Shown here piece after piece: positions 27,077 to 34,721 of a DNA stretch of 64,000 nucleotides. The position numbers and the translations under genes were made by a program. Below the pieces are notes generated by a model, which saw only the letters and a list, made by a program, of their open reading frames with translations, did no database searches and was not told the DNA's origin. Each line of letters begins with the position of its first letter. The stretch's first letter is position 1. Source of the DNA: Neorhizobium alkalisoli. GTDB taxonomy: Bacteria > Pseudomonadota > Alphaproteobacteria > Rhizobiales > Rhizobiaceae. Location: assembly GCF_002968635.1 (NCBI RefSeq), contig NZ_PVBN01000009.1:186001-250000 (forward strand), read 5' to 3'.

Positions 27077-28075
27077 TTAAGCCGACTGAATGGCCTTGAT
27101 GCGCTCGATACCGCCGACCACGCCAGCGAAATCCTGCCAGACGCCCTGGGCGTTTTTCTGCCACTCGTCGAAGGCTTCGGGCTTCAGGAGCTTGCCGCCG
27201 TTCTTCAGCGACTGCTCCACGGACTTCGCCTCGTCCTCGACGATCAACTGGTTGAAATAGGCCGCACCCTCCCGAGAAGCATCCTGGAAGACCGCCTTCT
27301 GTTCGTCGTTCAACTGCTTCCAGAAGCCGGCGGCGTAGAAGATCACGCCCGATGCCCAGATGTGGCCGGTTTCGGTCATATACGGCACGACTTCATAGAG
27401 TTTGAACCCGGCATAGGCGGATTTCGTCAGGTCCATGGCGTCGGCAACGCCGGTGGAGAGAGAATTGTAGGTCTCGGTGATCGGGATGCCGACCGGCGTG
27501 GTGCCAAAGGCGCTCCACAGCTTGGTATGCAGCGGGCTCTGGATGACGCGGATCTTCTTCCCCTTCAGCTGCTCCGGACGCGTTACCGGCTCCTTGGTGA
27601 GGAGATGGCGGGCACCGTAGTTGATGAAGTCGCCAACGACGAAGTTCTGGGCGACGAGCTTCTGCTTCAGGTCGGCGCCGACATCGCTTTCAACCGTCTT
27701 GCGGACATGTGCTGCGTCGCGGAACAGGAACGGCAGATCGAGGATCTGCAGCTCCGGCACCCAGCCGGAAAGCGACGAAACGGTCGAGAGGCTGGCATGG
27801 ACGGAGCCGAGGCGCGTGCCCTCCGCCACTTCCTTCTCACCGCCCAGCGCGCCGTTCTTGACAATGTTGAACTTGAACTGGCCGGGAAGCTTGGCCTCCA
27901 CCAGTTCGGCGATCTTCACCCAGACCTTGGTCTCCGGTTTGTCGTCGCCGAGCAGCGAGGCGATCGTGATGGTTGTGGTGCGGGCGGATGCGGTTCGAAC
28001 GAAGGCCGGCGTAGCAAGCGCGAGCCCGGTGGCGGCGGCGGTCTTCAAAAGGCTGCGGCGATTGAGATTGTCCAT
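27077..28075 (-). CDS. TRAP transporter substrate-binding protein (DctP family)
   Basis: A 332-residue DctP-type periplasmic protein with a Tat signal (MDNLNRRSLLKTAAATG). The mature part has the family segments GALGGEKEVAEGTRLGSVHA, KGKKIRVIQSP with the conserved Arg that binds the substrate carboxylate (or sulfonate), and GIPITETYNSLSTGVADAMD. It is the last gene of a four-gene operon and delivers the substrate to the DctQM protein 26 bp upstream. The substrate class cannot be read off; the SsuD-like enzyme in the operon suggests an organosulfonate. Confidence 0.9.
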   Translation of the reverse strand: MDNLNRRSLLKTAAATGLALATPAFVRTASARTTTITIASLLGDDKPETKVWVKIAELVEAKLPGQFKFNIVKNGALGGEKEVAEGTRLGSVHASLSTVSSLSGWVPELQILDLPFLFRDAAHVRKTVESDVGADLKQKLVAQNFVVGDFINYGARHLLTKEPVTRPEQLKGKKIRVIQSPLHTKLWSAFGTTPVGIPITETYNSLSTGVADAMDLTKSAYAGFKLYEVVPYMTETGHIWASGVIFYAAGFWKQLNDEQKAVFQDASREGAAYFNQLIVEDEAKSVEQSLKNGGKLLKPEAFDEWQKNAQGVWQDFAGVVGGIERIKAIQSA

Positions 28076-28101
28076 GTCTTATGTCCCCAAAACAAGAAGC
28101 G

Positions 28102-29934
28102 TTAGAAGGTGATCGCCCAGGCGCACAGGATCGCCAGGGATACGAGTAGAGCGACGAGGTAGGGCACGACGGCCCGGAAGAGGGCCGCGGCGGGAATGCG
28201 TGTTACGCCGCTGACCACGAAAATCAGCATGCCGAGCGGCGGCGTCAGGCCGTGGATCATCAGGTTGACCACCAGGATGACCCCGAAGTGGATCGGATCG
28301 ATACCCGCGGCGACCGCAGCCGGCAGCAGAATCGGCCCGAACAACAGGATCGCGGCGCCGATATCGAGCACGATGCCGACCAGAAGCAGGATTACGTTCG
28401 AAAGAATGATGACGGCCAGCGCACTGCCGCCCAAAAGCGTCACGAAATTGGTGACGAGGCCGGAGACGTCATCGACGGCGAGCAGGAATGCAAAAGGCCC
28501 GGCCGTACCGATCAGCAAGCCGATCGCCGCAGCTTCCGTTGCAGCCTGCCGGAACGACAGAAAGATCGAGCCAGGACCAATCTTCGACCAGACCGCAAGG
28601 CCCAGCGTGTAGAGCGCGGCGAGTGCTGCTGCCTCGGTCGTCGTGACGATGCCGACGCGGATGCCGACAACCACGATGACGCCGAGCCCGAAGGCCGGAA
28701 TGGCGGATACCGCGGCCTTCCAGCGCTCTGCACCGGTCGCCCGAACCTGAGCCGCCTGTTCGCGAACCGTCAGATGGATGGCAACGGCGAGGCAAACCGC
28801 CATCAATCCACCGGCGAAGAACCCGCCGACCAGTAGCGAGCCGACGGAGAGATTGGTTGCGGCGGCGAGGATGAGAAAAGCGATCGAGGGCGGAATGACA
28901 TTATCGAGCACCGAGGTCGCGGCGATGATGGCGCCGGCCTGCGCCGGCGGGTAACCATGCTTGACGAGCTCCGGCTGAAAGGTCGAGGCGCCAAACGCGG
29001 CATTTGCGACCGAGGAACCGGAGGCTCCGGAAAACAGCACGCTGGTCAAAAGCGTCGTCTGCGCCAGGCCCGCCCGGCGATGGCCGACCATCGAGGCCGC
29101 AAAGCGCACCAGCTGGTTGGCAACGCCCGATGCTGTCAACAGGCCGCCGACCAGAAGGAAGAAGGGGATGGCGAGCAGCAGGAATTTCGACATGCCGGTG
29201 ACGGTGGTCGAGACGATCGCCGGTTCCGGCAGGCTGCTGCCGAACACGATCGCTATATAGGCGGCAGCGAGAAACGCATGGGCGAGCGGCGCGGCCAGCA
29301 CGAGGCCGAGCGCCGCGATGAACGCGAGGAACAGGCTCGGCGGGAGCTCAGTATCGATGCCAACCTCCGGCACAGCGAAATAAAGAAGCGCTCCCAACGC
29401 AATCGAGGCCAACACGCCAAAAGCGCGCCCTTCGGTAACGCGCCGCAGCAGGAGGACGATCAGGACCAGACCGCCGCCGGCGCCGAGAAAGCCGAAACGG
29501 ATCCATTCCGGAACACCCAATGTCGGCGAAGTACCGCCAAGCATGGTCATGATCTCGCTGCCGCCAAAGAGCAGGATCAGTGCAGCGAGAACTGTGAAGA
29601 CATCGCCGAGTGACTGGGTCACCGGCCCAAACCGCTCCGGCAACAAGCGGACGAAAACATCCAGCCGCATCGCGAGAGCGCTGCCGAGGCTGAGCGGAGC
29701 GCCGAGCGCGATCAGTGCCACATGCAGCCAGATGCCGAGTTCTTCGGCGCCGATGAAGCCGGTCGAGAAGAAATAACGCAAAGCGACGCTGACCAGCACG
29801 ACCGCCAGCAGCACTGCCAGGATGAGCCCGGCCAGGGCGCCGAGCACATCCTCGATCATCTTCAGCAGCCGTTCGACAAGGCCGCGCGCCGGCACGATAG
29901 CATCGTCGATGAATGGGGACTGGCTGGTTGCCAC
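28102..29934 (-). CDS. Fused TRAP transporter membrane protein (DctQM)
   Basis: A 610-residue fusion. Residues about 1-180 form the small four-helix DctQ subunit, with the conserved EELGIWLHVALIALGAPLSL. Residues about 190-610 form the 12-helix DctM subunit, with KFLLLAIPFFLLVGGLLTASG, ASGSSVANAAFGAS and the late GLTPPLGMLIFV motif. It imports its substrate with a sodium gradient together with the DctP protein. Fused QM forms are common in TRAP systems. The gene sits between the SsuD-like gene (20 bp) and the DctP gene (26 bp). Confidence 0.92.
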   Translation of the reverse strand: MATSQSPFIDDAIVPARGLVERLLKMIEDVLGALAGLILAVLLAVVLVSVALRYFFSTGFIGAEELGIWLHVALIALGAPLSLGSALAMRLDVFVRLLPERFGPVTQSLGDVFTVLAALILLFGGSEIMTMLGGTSPTLGVPEWIRFGFLGAGGGLVLIVLLLRRVTEGRAFGVLASIALGALLYFAVPEVGIDTELPPSLFLAFIAALGLVLAAPLAHAFLAAAYIAIVFGSSLPEPAIVSTTVTGMSKFLLLAIPFFLLVGGLLTASGVANQLVRFAASMVGHRRAGLAQTTLLTSVLFSGASGSSVANAAFGASTFQPELVKHGYPPAQAGAIIAATSVLDNVIPPSIAFLILAAATNLSVGSLLVGGFFAGGLMAVCLAVAIHLTVREQAAQVRATGAERWKAAVSAIPAFGLGVIVVVGIRVGIVTTTEAAALAALYTLGLAVWSKIGPGSIFLSFRQAATEAAAIGLLIGTAGPFAFLLAVDDVSGLVTNFVTLLGGSALAVIILSNVILLLVGIVLDIGAAILLFGPILLPAAVAAGIDPIHFGVILVVNLMIHGLTPPLGMLIFVVSGVTRIPAAALFRAVVPYLVALLVSLAILCAWAITF

Positions 29935-29954
29935 GGTATTACCTCTTCAATCCT

Positions 29955-31085
29955 TCAGGCGCTCTTGACCGTCGAAAGGTCGCGGTCGAACAGCGTCGAC
30001 CAGGTAAAATGCCGCGCCTGCGACACCTCCCGGGAAACATCGAGCCGCGGTAGAACCTTCTCGCCGAAACGGTAGGCTTCCTCAAGCAGGGGCATGCCGG
30101 AAAGAATGAAAGTTTCGACCCCGGCCTTTTGATAGGCCTCCAGCGTGCGGACGACCGTATCGGGAGAGCCGACGATCGCCGTGCCCGGACCCGGCCGGAC
30201 GAGGCCGATGCCCGCCCAGAGGTTTGGTGCAACTTCGAGGTCCCGCAGATTGCCGGGCTTCAGACCTCCATGCATCGCGGTCATCCGCTGCTGGCCGACG
30301 GAATCGCTGCGACCGACGAAGCGCTGATTGGCGGCGATCGCCGTATCATCCATGCGGCTATAGAGATCGGCCGCAGCCTCCCATGCCTGCGCGTCGGTAT
30401 CGCGCACGATCACATAAAGGCGAATGCCGTATTCCAGCTTGCGGCCGTATCGATCGGCCTTGGCCTTGGCGGCATCGACCTTCTCCTTGATCTGCTCCGG
30501 CGTCTCGCCCCAGGAAAGATAGGTATCGACATGCTTGGCCGCGACGTCGAGCGCCTTGTCCGAGGAACCGCCGAACCAGAGCGGCGGTGCGGCGATGCTT
30601 TCACCGACCGGCAGCGCCAGCTTGGCGCCGTCGGTCTGGAAATACTTGCCCTGATAGCTGACGCTTTCACCAGCAAACAGGCGATGCCAGATCTGCAGGT
30701 ATTCGTCCGCCATGTCGTAACGCTCGTCATGCGGCATGGTCATGCCGTAAGCGCCGAGCATCTTGGCATCGCCGGAAACAACGTTGATCAACAGCCGTCC
30801 GCGCGAAAACTCCTGCAGCGTCGCAGCCATCTTGGCAAGCAAGGTCGGGGCGACCAGGCCGGGATGGATTGCGACCAGGAACTTCATCCGCTCCGTATAG
30901 GAAAGCAGCGCGCTCGCCAGCACCCAGACATCATGGGCACCGGTCGCAAACAATGCGCCCGTGTAGCCGAGATGATCATAGGCTTGGGCGAGCTGCTTGT
31001 AATAACCGAGATCGACCTTGCGGGAGCCTTCCGGCTGCCAGGGATAGGCTCCGTCGGGAGCGCACATGTACCAGAGAACGTTCAT
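29955..31085 (-). CDS. ssuD: FMNH2-dependent alkanesulfonate monooxygenase (SsuD-like)
   Basis: A 376-residue luciferase-family enzyme that matches SsuD along its length: the N-terminal MNVLWYMCAPDG, GSRKVDLGYYKQLAQAYDHLGYTGAL, KFLVAIHPGLVAPTLLAK, GRLLINVVSGD, LWFGGSSDKALDVAA, YLSWGETPEQIKEKV, and DSVGQQRMTAMH with PNLWAGIGLVRPG. SsuD cleaves the C-S bond of sulfonates to aldehyde and sulfite, and needs reduced FMN from a partner reductase (SsuE), which is not in this window. It is 10 bp from the SsuA-fold gene and 20 bp from the TRAP gene, so uptake and desulfonation are coupled. Confidence 0.88.
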   Translation of the reverse strand: MNVLWYMCAPDGAYPWQPEGSRKVDLGYYKQLAQAYDHLGYTGALFATGAHDVWVLASALLSYTERMKFLVAIHPGLVAPTLLAKMAATLQEFSRGRLLINVVSGDAKMLGAYGMTMPHDERYDMADEYLQIWHRLFAGESVSYQGKYFQTDGAKLALPVGESIAAPPLWFGGSSDKALDVAAKHVDTYLSWGETPEQIKEKVDAAKAKADRYGRKLEYGIRLYVIVRDTDAQAWEAAADLYSRMDDTAIAANQRFVGRSDSVGQQRMTAMHGGLKPGNLRDLEVAPNLWAGIGLVRPGPGTAIVGSPDTVVRTLEAYQKAGVETFILSGMPLLEEAYRFGEKVLPRLDVSREVSQARHFTWSTLFDRDLSTVKSA

Positions 31086-31095
31086 CGGAAGCTCC

Positions 31096-31938
31096 TCATG
31101 CCGTCAAGGCCGGACGCTTCAGCGCGACCGGATTGGAGAAATGGCCATGCCGGTAAAGCGTATCGGCCTCTTCCTGTTGCTCGTCGACAATCGCTTCGTC
31201 CGCAGGGACCACCGAGAAATCCCGGGAACGAAGCACACGCTCCCAGGAATCGGCGTCCCCTTCGCTGCCTTCTTCCGCAGCCAGTAGTTCGGCGGCCTTG
31301 CGGATATTTGCCGTCACCTCCCGGCCGATACGATCTAGCTCGATGACAATGGCATTTATCGTCTCCGCCGACAGGCCATGCCGCTCCAGCGTCCAGAACA
31401 GCGAGCGGTTCGGAATGGTCGATCCGCAGCGGACGATCAGGCGCAAATCCTGCCGGTCGGCGACCTTTTCCAGTCTCGGCGACATGGCGACCCATGCATC
31501 GACGCGGCCCTCCAGGAGCTCGCGAAGCGAATCCAGGTTACCGCTTTCGATCCTCGTGACATCAGCCAGGCCAAGTCCCTCGCCCTCCAGGCTGCGGGCG
31601 AGCAGATAGGTGTGGAAGGAGCCATCGACCAGCGAAATCCGATTTCCGGCAAGATCCGCAATCGTCCTGATATCGCTATCCGCGCGCGCAAAGATTGCGC
31701 CATTGGCAGGGCGCGGCGCGGACGCTGCGATGTAGCGGACATCCAGACCCTTGGCATCCGCCTCGATCGGCGGGGTCGAACCGGTTCCGCCGAAATGGAT
31801 CCTGCCGCTTTCCAGCAGCGAAGCGGTATCGCGGCCCTCACCATACGACACGAATTCCGGTTCGAGGTCCGCAAAACTACCCGGCCAAAGCCGCGCTAGC
31901 CGCAAATGTAGATTGTTCGGATGGACGCCAATGCGCAT
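31096..31938 (-). CDS. SsuA/NMT1-fold protein without signal peptide
   Basis: A 280-residue protein with the periplasmic-binding fold of sulfonate/taurine-binding proteins: LESGRIHFGGTGSTPPIEADAKGLDVRYIAA (core GGTGSTPP), AGNRISLVDGSFHTYLLAR and LEGRVDAWVAMSP. It starts at MRIGVHPNNLHL with AGGAGA 4 nt upstream, with no hydrophobic leader, so it should be cytoplasmic. No ABC ATPase or permease accompanies it. It may be an intracellular ligand-binding protein, or an enzyme of the same fold such as the DszB desulfinase. Its only Cys (in VRCGS) is not near the N-terminus, so the DszB nucleophile is not matched. First gene of the TRAP/ssuD operon. Confidence 0.72.
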   Translation of the reverse strand: MRIGVHPNNLHLRLARLWPGSFADLEPEFVSYGEGRDTASLLESGRIHFGGTGSTPPIEADAKGLDVRYIAASAPRPANGAIFARADSDIRTIADLAGNRISLVDGSFHTYLLARSLEGEGLGLADVTRIESGNLDSLRELLEGRVDAWVAMSPRLEKVADRQDLRLIVRCGSTIPNRSLFWTLERHGLSAETINAIVIELDRIGREVTANIRKAAELLAAEEGSEGDADSWERVLRSRDFSVVPADEAIVDEQQEEADTLYRHGHFSNPVALKRPALTA

Positions 31939-31967
31939 CGTCTCTCCTGCCTGCAATTTCGCAAAAC

Positions 31968-31989
31968 AATCTACTTTTTTATAAAATGA
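31968..31989. promoter_or_regulatory. Candidate ArsR operator, copy 1
   Basis: Contains TCTACTTTTTTATA (31970-31983), identical to a second copy at 32121-32134. It is about 30 nt before the start of the TRAP/ssuD operon, where a repressor would block initiation. Confidence 0.6.
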
Positions 31990-32118
31990 ATGCGAGGAAG
32001 CCTGTGCCGATCGACCGGCGGAATCGCAACGAGAAATCTACAAAGGAAATAGAATGGGAAAAATTCCTGCATTTCGAGCGCCGGAACTCTGCTCGGAGAT
32101 TGAAATCTTCGGCTCAAC

Positions 32119-32140
32119 ATTCTACTTTTTTATAGAACAA
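32119..32140. promoter_or_regulatory. Candidate ArsR operator, copy 2
   Basis: The second copy of TCTACTTTTTTATA. Here it is flanked to form an inverted repeat, TTCTA / TAGAA with 8 nt between the arms (32120-32137). It ends 18 nt before the ArsR start codon and suggests autorepression. Confidence 0.6.
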
Positions 32141-32154
32141 TATGGAGCAGTCCG

Positions 32155-32520
32155 TTGACCAAGCCGGTCTCCAACCGTGTCTGTCGCAGTGTGGGTGAAG
32201 CAAGCGAACTGCTGAAGCTGATCGGTAACGCCAACCGCCTCGCCATCGTCTGTTATCTCATGGAAACGGAAGCGTCGGTATCCGCACTCGAAGAGGAACT
32301 CGGCATCCGCCAGCCGACGCTTTCACAGCAGCTTGCGGAACTTCGCGAGGCCGGGGTTATCGAGGGCCGCCGGGACGGCAAGGCGATCGTCTATCGCGTT
32401 GCCGATTCGAGGGTGCGAGTGATCGTCGAGACGCTTCGGGAACTGTTTTCCGGGCTCGACGACGTCACGGGGCGCTTCGCCATGGCCAAGGTGCCGGTCG
32501 AAGAGATGATGTTCGACTGA
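32155..32520 (+). CDS. ArsR-family repressor (BigR/SqrR/YgaV-like)
   Basis: A 121-residue winged-helix repressor: recognition region RQPTLSQQLAELREAGVIEGRRDGKAIVYRV (about 58-88). It resembles the persulfide-sensing BigR/SqrR group by its core (NRLAIVCYLMETEASVSALEEELG). In that group two Cys, one before and one after the DNA-binding part, form the sensor. Here only Cys33 (and a further Cys10) is present; the C-terminal helix (VIVETLRELFSGLDD) has none. The start is a TTG with GGAGCAG upstream. It is coupled to the GST gene (3 bp gap) and divergent from the TRAP/ssuD operon. Confidence 0.85.
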   Translation: MTKPVSNRVCRSVGEASELLKLIGNANRLAIVCYLMETEASVSALEEELGIRQPTLSQQLAELREAGVIEGRRDGKAIVYRVADSRVRVIVETLRELFSGLDDVTGRFAMAKVPVEEMMFD

Positions 32521-32523
32521 ACG

Positions 32524-33153
32524 ATGATCGATTTCTATACCTGGATTACCCCAAACGGCTTGAAAATCTCGATCGCGCTCGAAGAATTCGGCCTCGATTA
32601 CCAAGCCCATGCGATAGACATCACCAAAGGCGATCAGTTCTCGCCGGCGTTTCGTGGCATCAATCCCGGATCCAAGATTCCGGCGATCGTCGACCGCGAT
32701 ACGGGCGTGACGCTCGCCGAATCCGGTGCGATCCTCATGTACCTTGCGGAAAAGACCGACAGGCTGATGCCGGCAACCGGCCCGGCCCGGCTGCAGGTCA
32801 TTGAATGGCTGATGTGGCAGATGAGCGGTTTCGGCCCGACGCTCGGCCACGCCCACTATTTCCTCACCTACAATGCAGGCGAGGCCCCCTTCGCTGAAGC
32901 GTTGTTCGCCAGGGAGACCCGGAGGCTCTACAAAACGCTGGAAGCCCGGCTGACCGGGCGGGAGCATATCGTCGATGACTATTCGATCGCCGATATCGCA
33001 GTCTGGCCCTGGGTCTCGCGCTTCCATCGCCACAAGATCGACCTCGATGACTTCCCCGAGGTCAAGCGCTGGTATCTCGCGATCGCCGCCCGCTCACAGG
33101 TCCAACGCGGCTATGAAGTCCCGCATTTTACCGGTGCCATACCGATGCCGTGA
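32524..33153 (+). CDS. Glutathione S-transferase (YfcG/Nu-like)
   Basis: A 209-residue GST with a thioredoxin-fold N-domain (MIDFYTWITPNGLKISIALEE; GSKIPAIVD; the glutathione gamma-Glu site ESGAILMYLA) and a helical C-domain with SIADIAVWPWV. The TPNGLKI motif is typical of the YfcG-like group, which acts as glutathione-dependent disulfide reductases without a catalytic Ser or Tyr. In this setting it might remove glutathione from conjugates or handle sulfite/persulfide; this is inference. It overlaps nothing but lies 3 bp after the ArsR stop. Confidence 0.88.
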   Translation: MIDFYTWITPNGLKISIALEEFGLDYQAHAIDITKGDQFSPAFRGINPGSKIPAIVDRDTGVTLAESGAILMYLAEKTDRLMPATGPARLQVIEWLMWQMSGFGPTLGHAHYFLTYNAGEAPFAEALFARETRRLYKTLEARLTGREHIVDDYSIADIAVWPWVSRFHRHKIDLDDFPEVKRWYLAIAARSQVQRGYEVPHFTGAIPMP

Positions 33154-33495
33154 GGTACGACCGGCAGCGTGCTGGACGAGGTCTCTTCGCGATCTCGAGT
33201 GACTTGCTCTTCTTCCTTGTCTTCCCGTTGCGGCATATGAACTGCTTCGGCGTCGCGCACACGTCCGGAATACGCTTTCACAGCGCATGGTCGAAACTTG
33301 CGTACGAGGTAGGACCAAAGGCTGCCCCTCCGTCAGGCTAAGGTCTGAACCTCCGTAGCGGTCACAGTTTGGCCGGATTTCACCCAAATTTTCCAGCTGC
33401 CAAAAACACTTCGTTGGCTTCCAGGCAAAAGCACGGCTGCAAAATGCGAGTTGTGCGCGGGAGTAATCACAAGTCCTGCGCAACTGGGGGGCTCC
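33154..33495. other. Intergenic region without a recognisable gene
   Basis: About 340 bp between the GST gene and the glycan operon. I see no convincing hairpin or ORF. The last 100 bp are less GC-rich and should hold the promoter of the acyltransferase operon. A minus-strand frame here is Arg- and Ser-rich and lacks codon bias. Confidence 0.4.
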
Positions 33496-34611
33496 ATGCT
33501 TCATGCACGCGATCGACAACTGGATGGCCTTAGAACTGTTGCCGTCTCGGCGGTTCTATACGGACATTTCTTCGCGGCCGATGGATCGCATTGGGGCCAT
33601 ATCGGCGTACGGCTGTTCTTCGTGCTCAGCGGCTTCCTGATAACCCGACTTTTGCTGGAAGCGCGTTCCACCGCCCGGTATGAACCGGGTACTGCGATAA
33701 GATCGTTCTATATCCGCCGCGCCTTGCGGATATTCCCGCCTTACTTTGCGGTGCTGAGCTTCGTCTGGCTTATAAACCTTGAGCAGGCCCGCGGCAGCAT
33801 CAAATGGCATGCGCTTTATCTCTCCAACTTCTGGTATGCCCTTCGCGATGAATGGACGCCCTGGGTGCTCTGTCACACCTGGAGCCTGAGCATCGAGGAA
33901 CAGTTCTATGTCGTGTGGCCGCTCGTTATCCTGCTGGCCCCGCGTCGTTGGCTCAAGCCGATTTGCATTGCGCTCATCGCGTGCTCGCTCGCCTATCGGT
34001 TCTATTGGCCATTCACGGGAACGCCCTCGCTCGCGCGGGATCTTCTTCCTCCGGCGTCGATGGACGCCTTGGTGGCGGGCGCACTCCTTGCGCTCCATCG
34101 CGAGCGATCTCAGACATTGCCGCAGTGGATGCGGCTGAGTTCCGTACCCTTGCTTCTTGCATCGGCCGTTTTGATGTGGCTGAAACCGGTGCCCCTGTCC
34201 CCGGTGCTTGCCTGGATGAATTGGATTGGGTTGGAAGTTTTTCCCCTCATACCGCTCGCGGCCTTGGTCGGATACTGCTCATCGGGCCTTCGGGGAACTC
34301 CCGGCCGTCTATTGGAACTCTCCCCGATGACCGCTGTGGGGCGGGTAAGCTATGGGGTCTACCTGTTCCATCCAATCGTCCTCTCCTTCGTCATAAGTGC
34401 GCAGCCCTGGATTCCGCTCAACGTCTCGGAGCAAGGCTTCGGACGCCTGATCGTAGCGACCACCGGGACGTTGATAGTGGCCTCGATCTCGTGGCTGGTG
34501 TTCGAAAAGCCGCTCAACCAACTCAAGCGCTATTTCCCATACGTCCCCGAACCAGGCTGGCGACCATTCCGTCTTTCGGCAAGCCGGAAGATCCGGAGAA
34601 CTGCGTTATGA
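33496..34611 (+). CDS. Acyltransferase 3 family membrane protein (OafA-like)
   Basis: A 371-residue integral membrane O-acyltransferase with about 10 membrane segments. Family signatures are RQLDGLRTVAVSAVLYGH (the catalytic-region His), IGVRLFFVLSGFLITRLLLE with RRALRIFPPYF, and HTWSLSIEEQFYVVWPL. It transfers acetyl or another acyl group to a surface polysaccharide or lipid-linked glycan. There is no C-terminal SGNH domain. I start at the ATG of LHARDRQ after a GGGGGG run; 15 upstream codons are unsupported. It is the first gene of a glycan operon. Confidence 0.88.
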   Translation: MLHARDRQLDGLRTVAVSAVLYGHFFAADGSHWGHIGVRLFFVLSGFLITRLLLEARSTARYEPGTAIRSFYIRRALRIFPPYFAVLSFVWLINLEQARGSIKWHALYLSNFWYALRDEWTPWVLCHTWSLSIEEQFYVVWPLVILLAPRRWLKPICIALIACSLAYRFYWPFTGTPSLARDLLPPASMDALVAGALLALHRERSQTLPQWMRLSSVPLLLASAVLMWLKPVPLSPVLAWMNWIGLEVFPLIPLAALVGYCSSGLRGTPGRLLELSPMTAVGRVSYGVYLFHPIVLSFVISAQPWIPLNVSEQGFGRLIVATTGTLIVASISWLVFEKPLNQLKRYFPYVPEPGWRPFRLSASRKIRRTAL

Positions 34612-34721
34612 TGGACCCGACATATGAGGCGCAGTCTGCCGCAGCCGGTTCGGAGGCAGCGCAAATGCCAGAACTCCGATTTCCAAAGCCATTGCGAGTT
34701 GAACGATGTCCTCCCCGATGA
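34608..34721 (+). CDS. Possible 37-residue small ORF
   Basis: A short frame whose ATG overlaps the TGA of the acyltransferase gene (ATGA) and whose stop lies 13 nt inside the next glycosyltransferase gene. This arrangement would let ribosomes pass from one gene to the next. The product (MMDPTYEAQSAA...) has no recognisable feature. It may be a coupling leader or chance. Confidence 0.25.
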   Translation: MMDPTYEAQSAAAGSEAAQMPELRFPKPLRVERCPPR

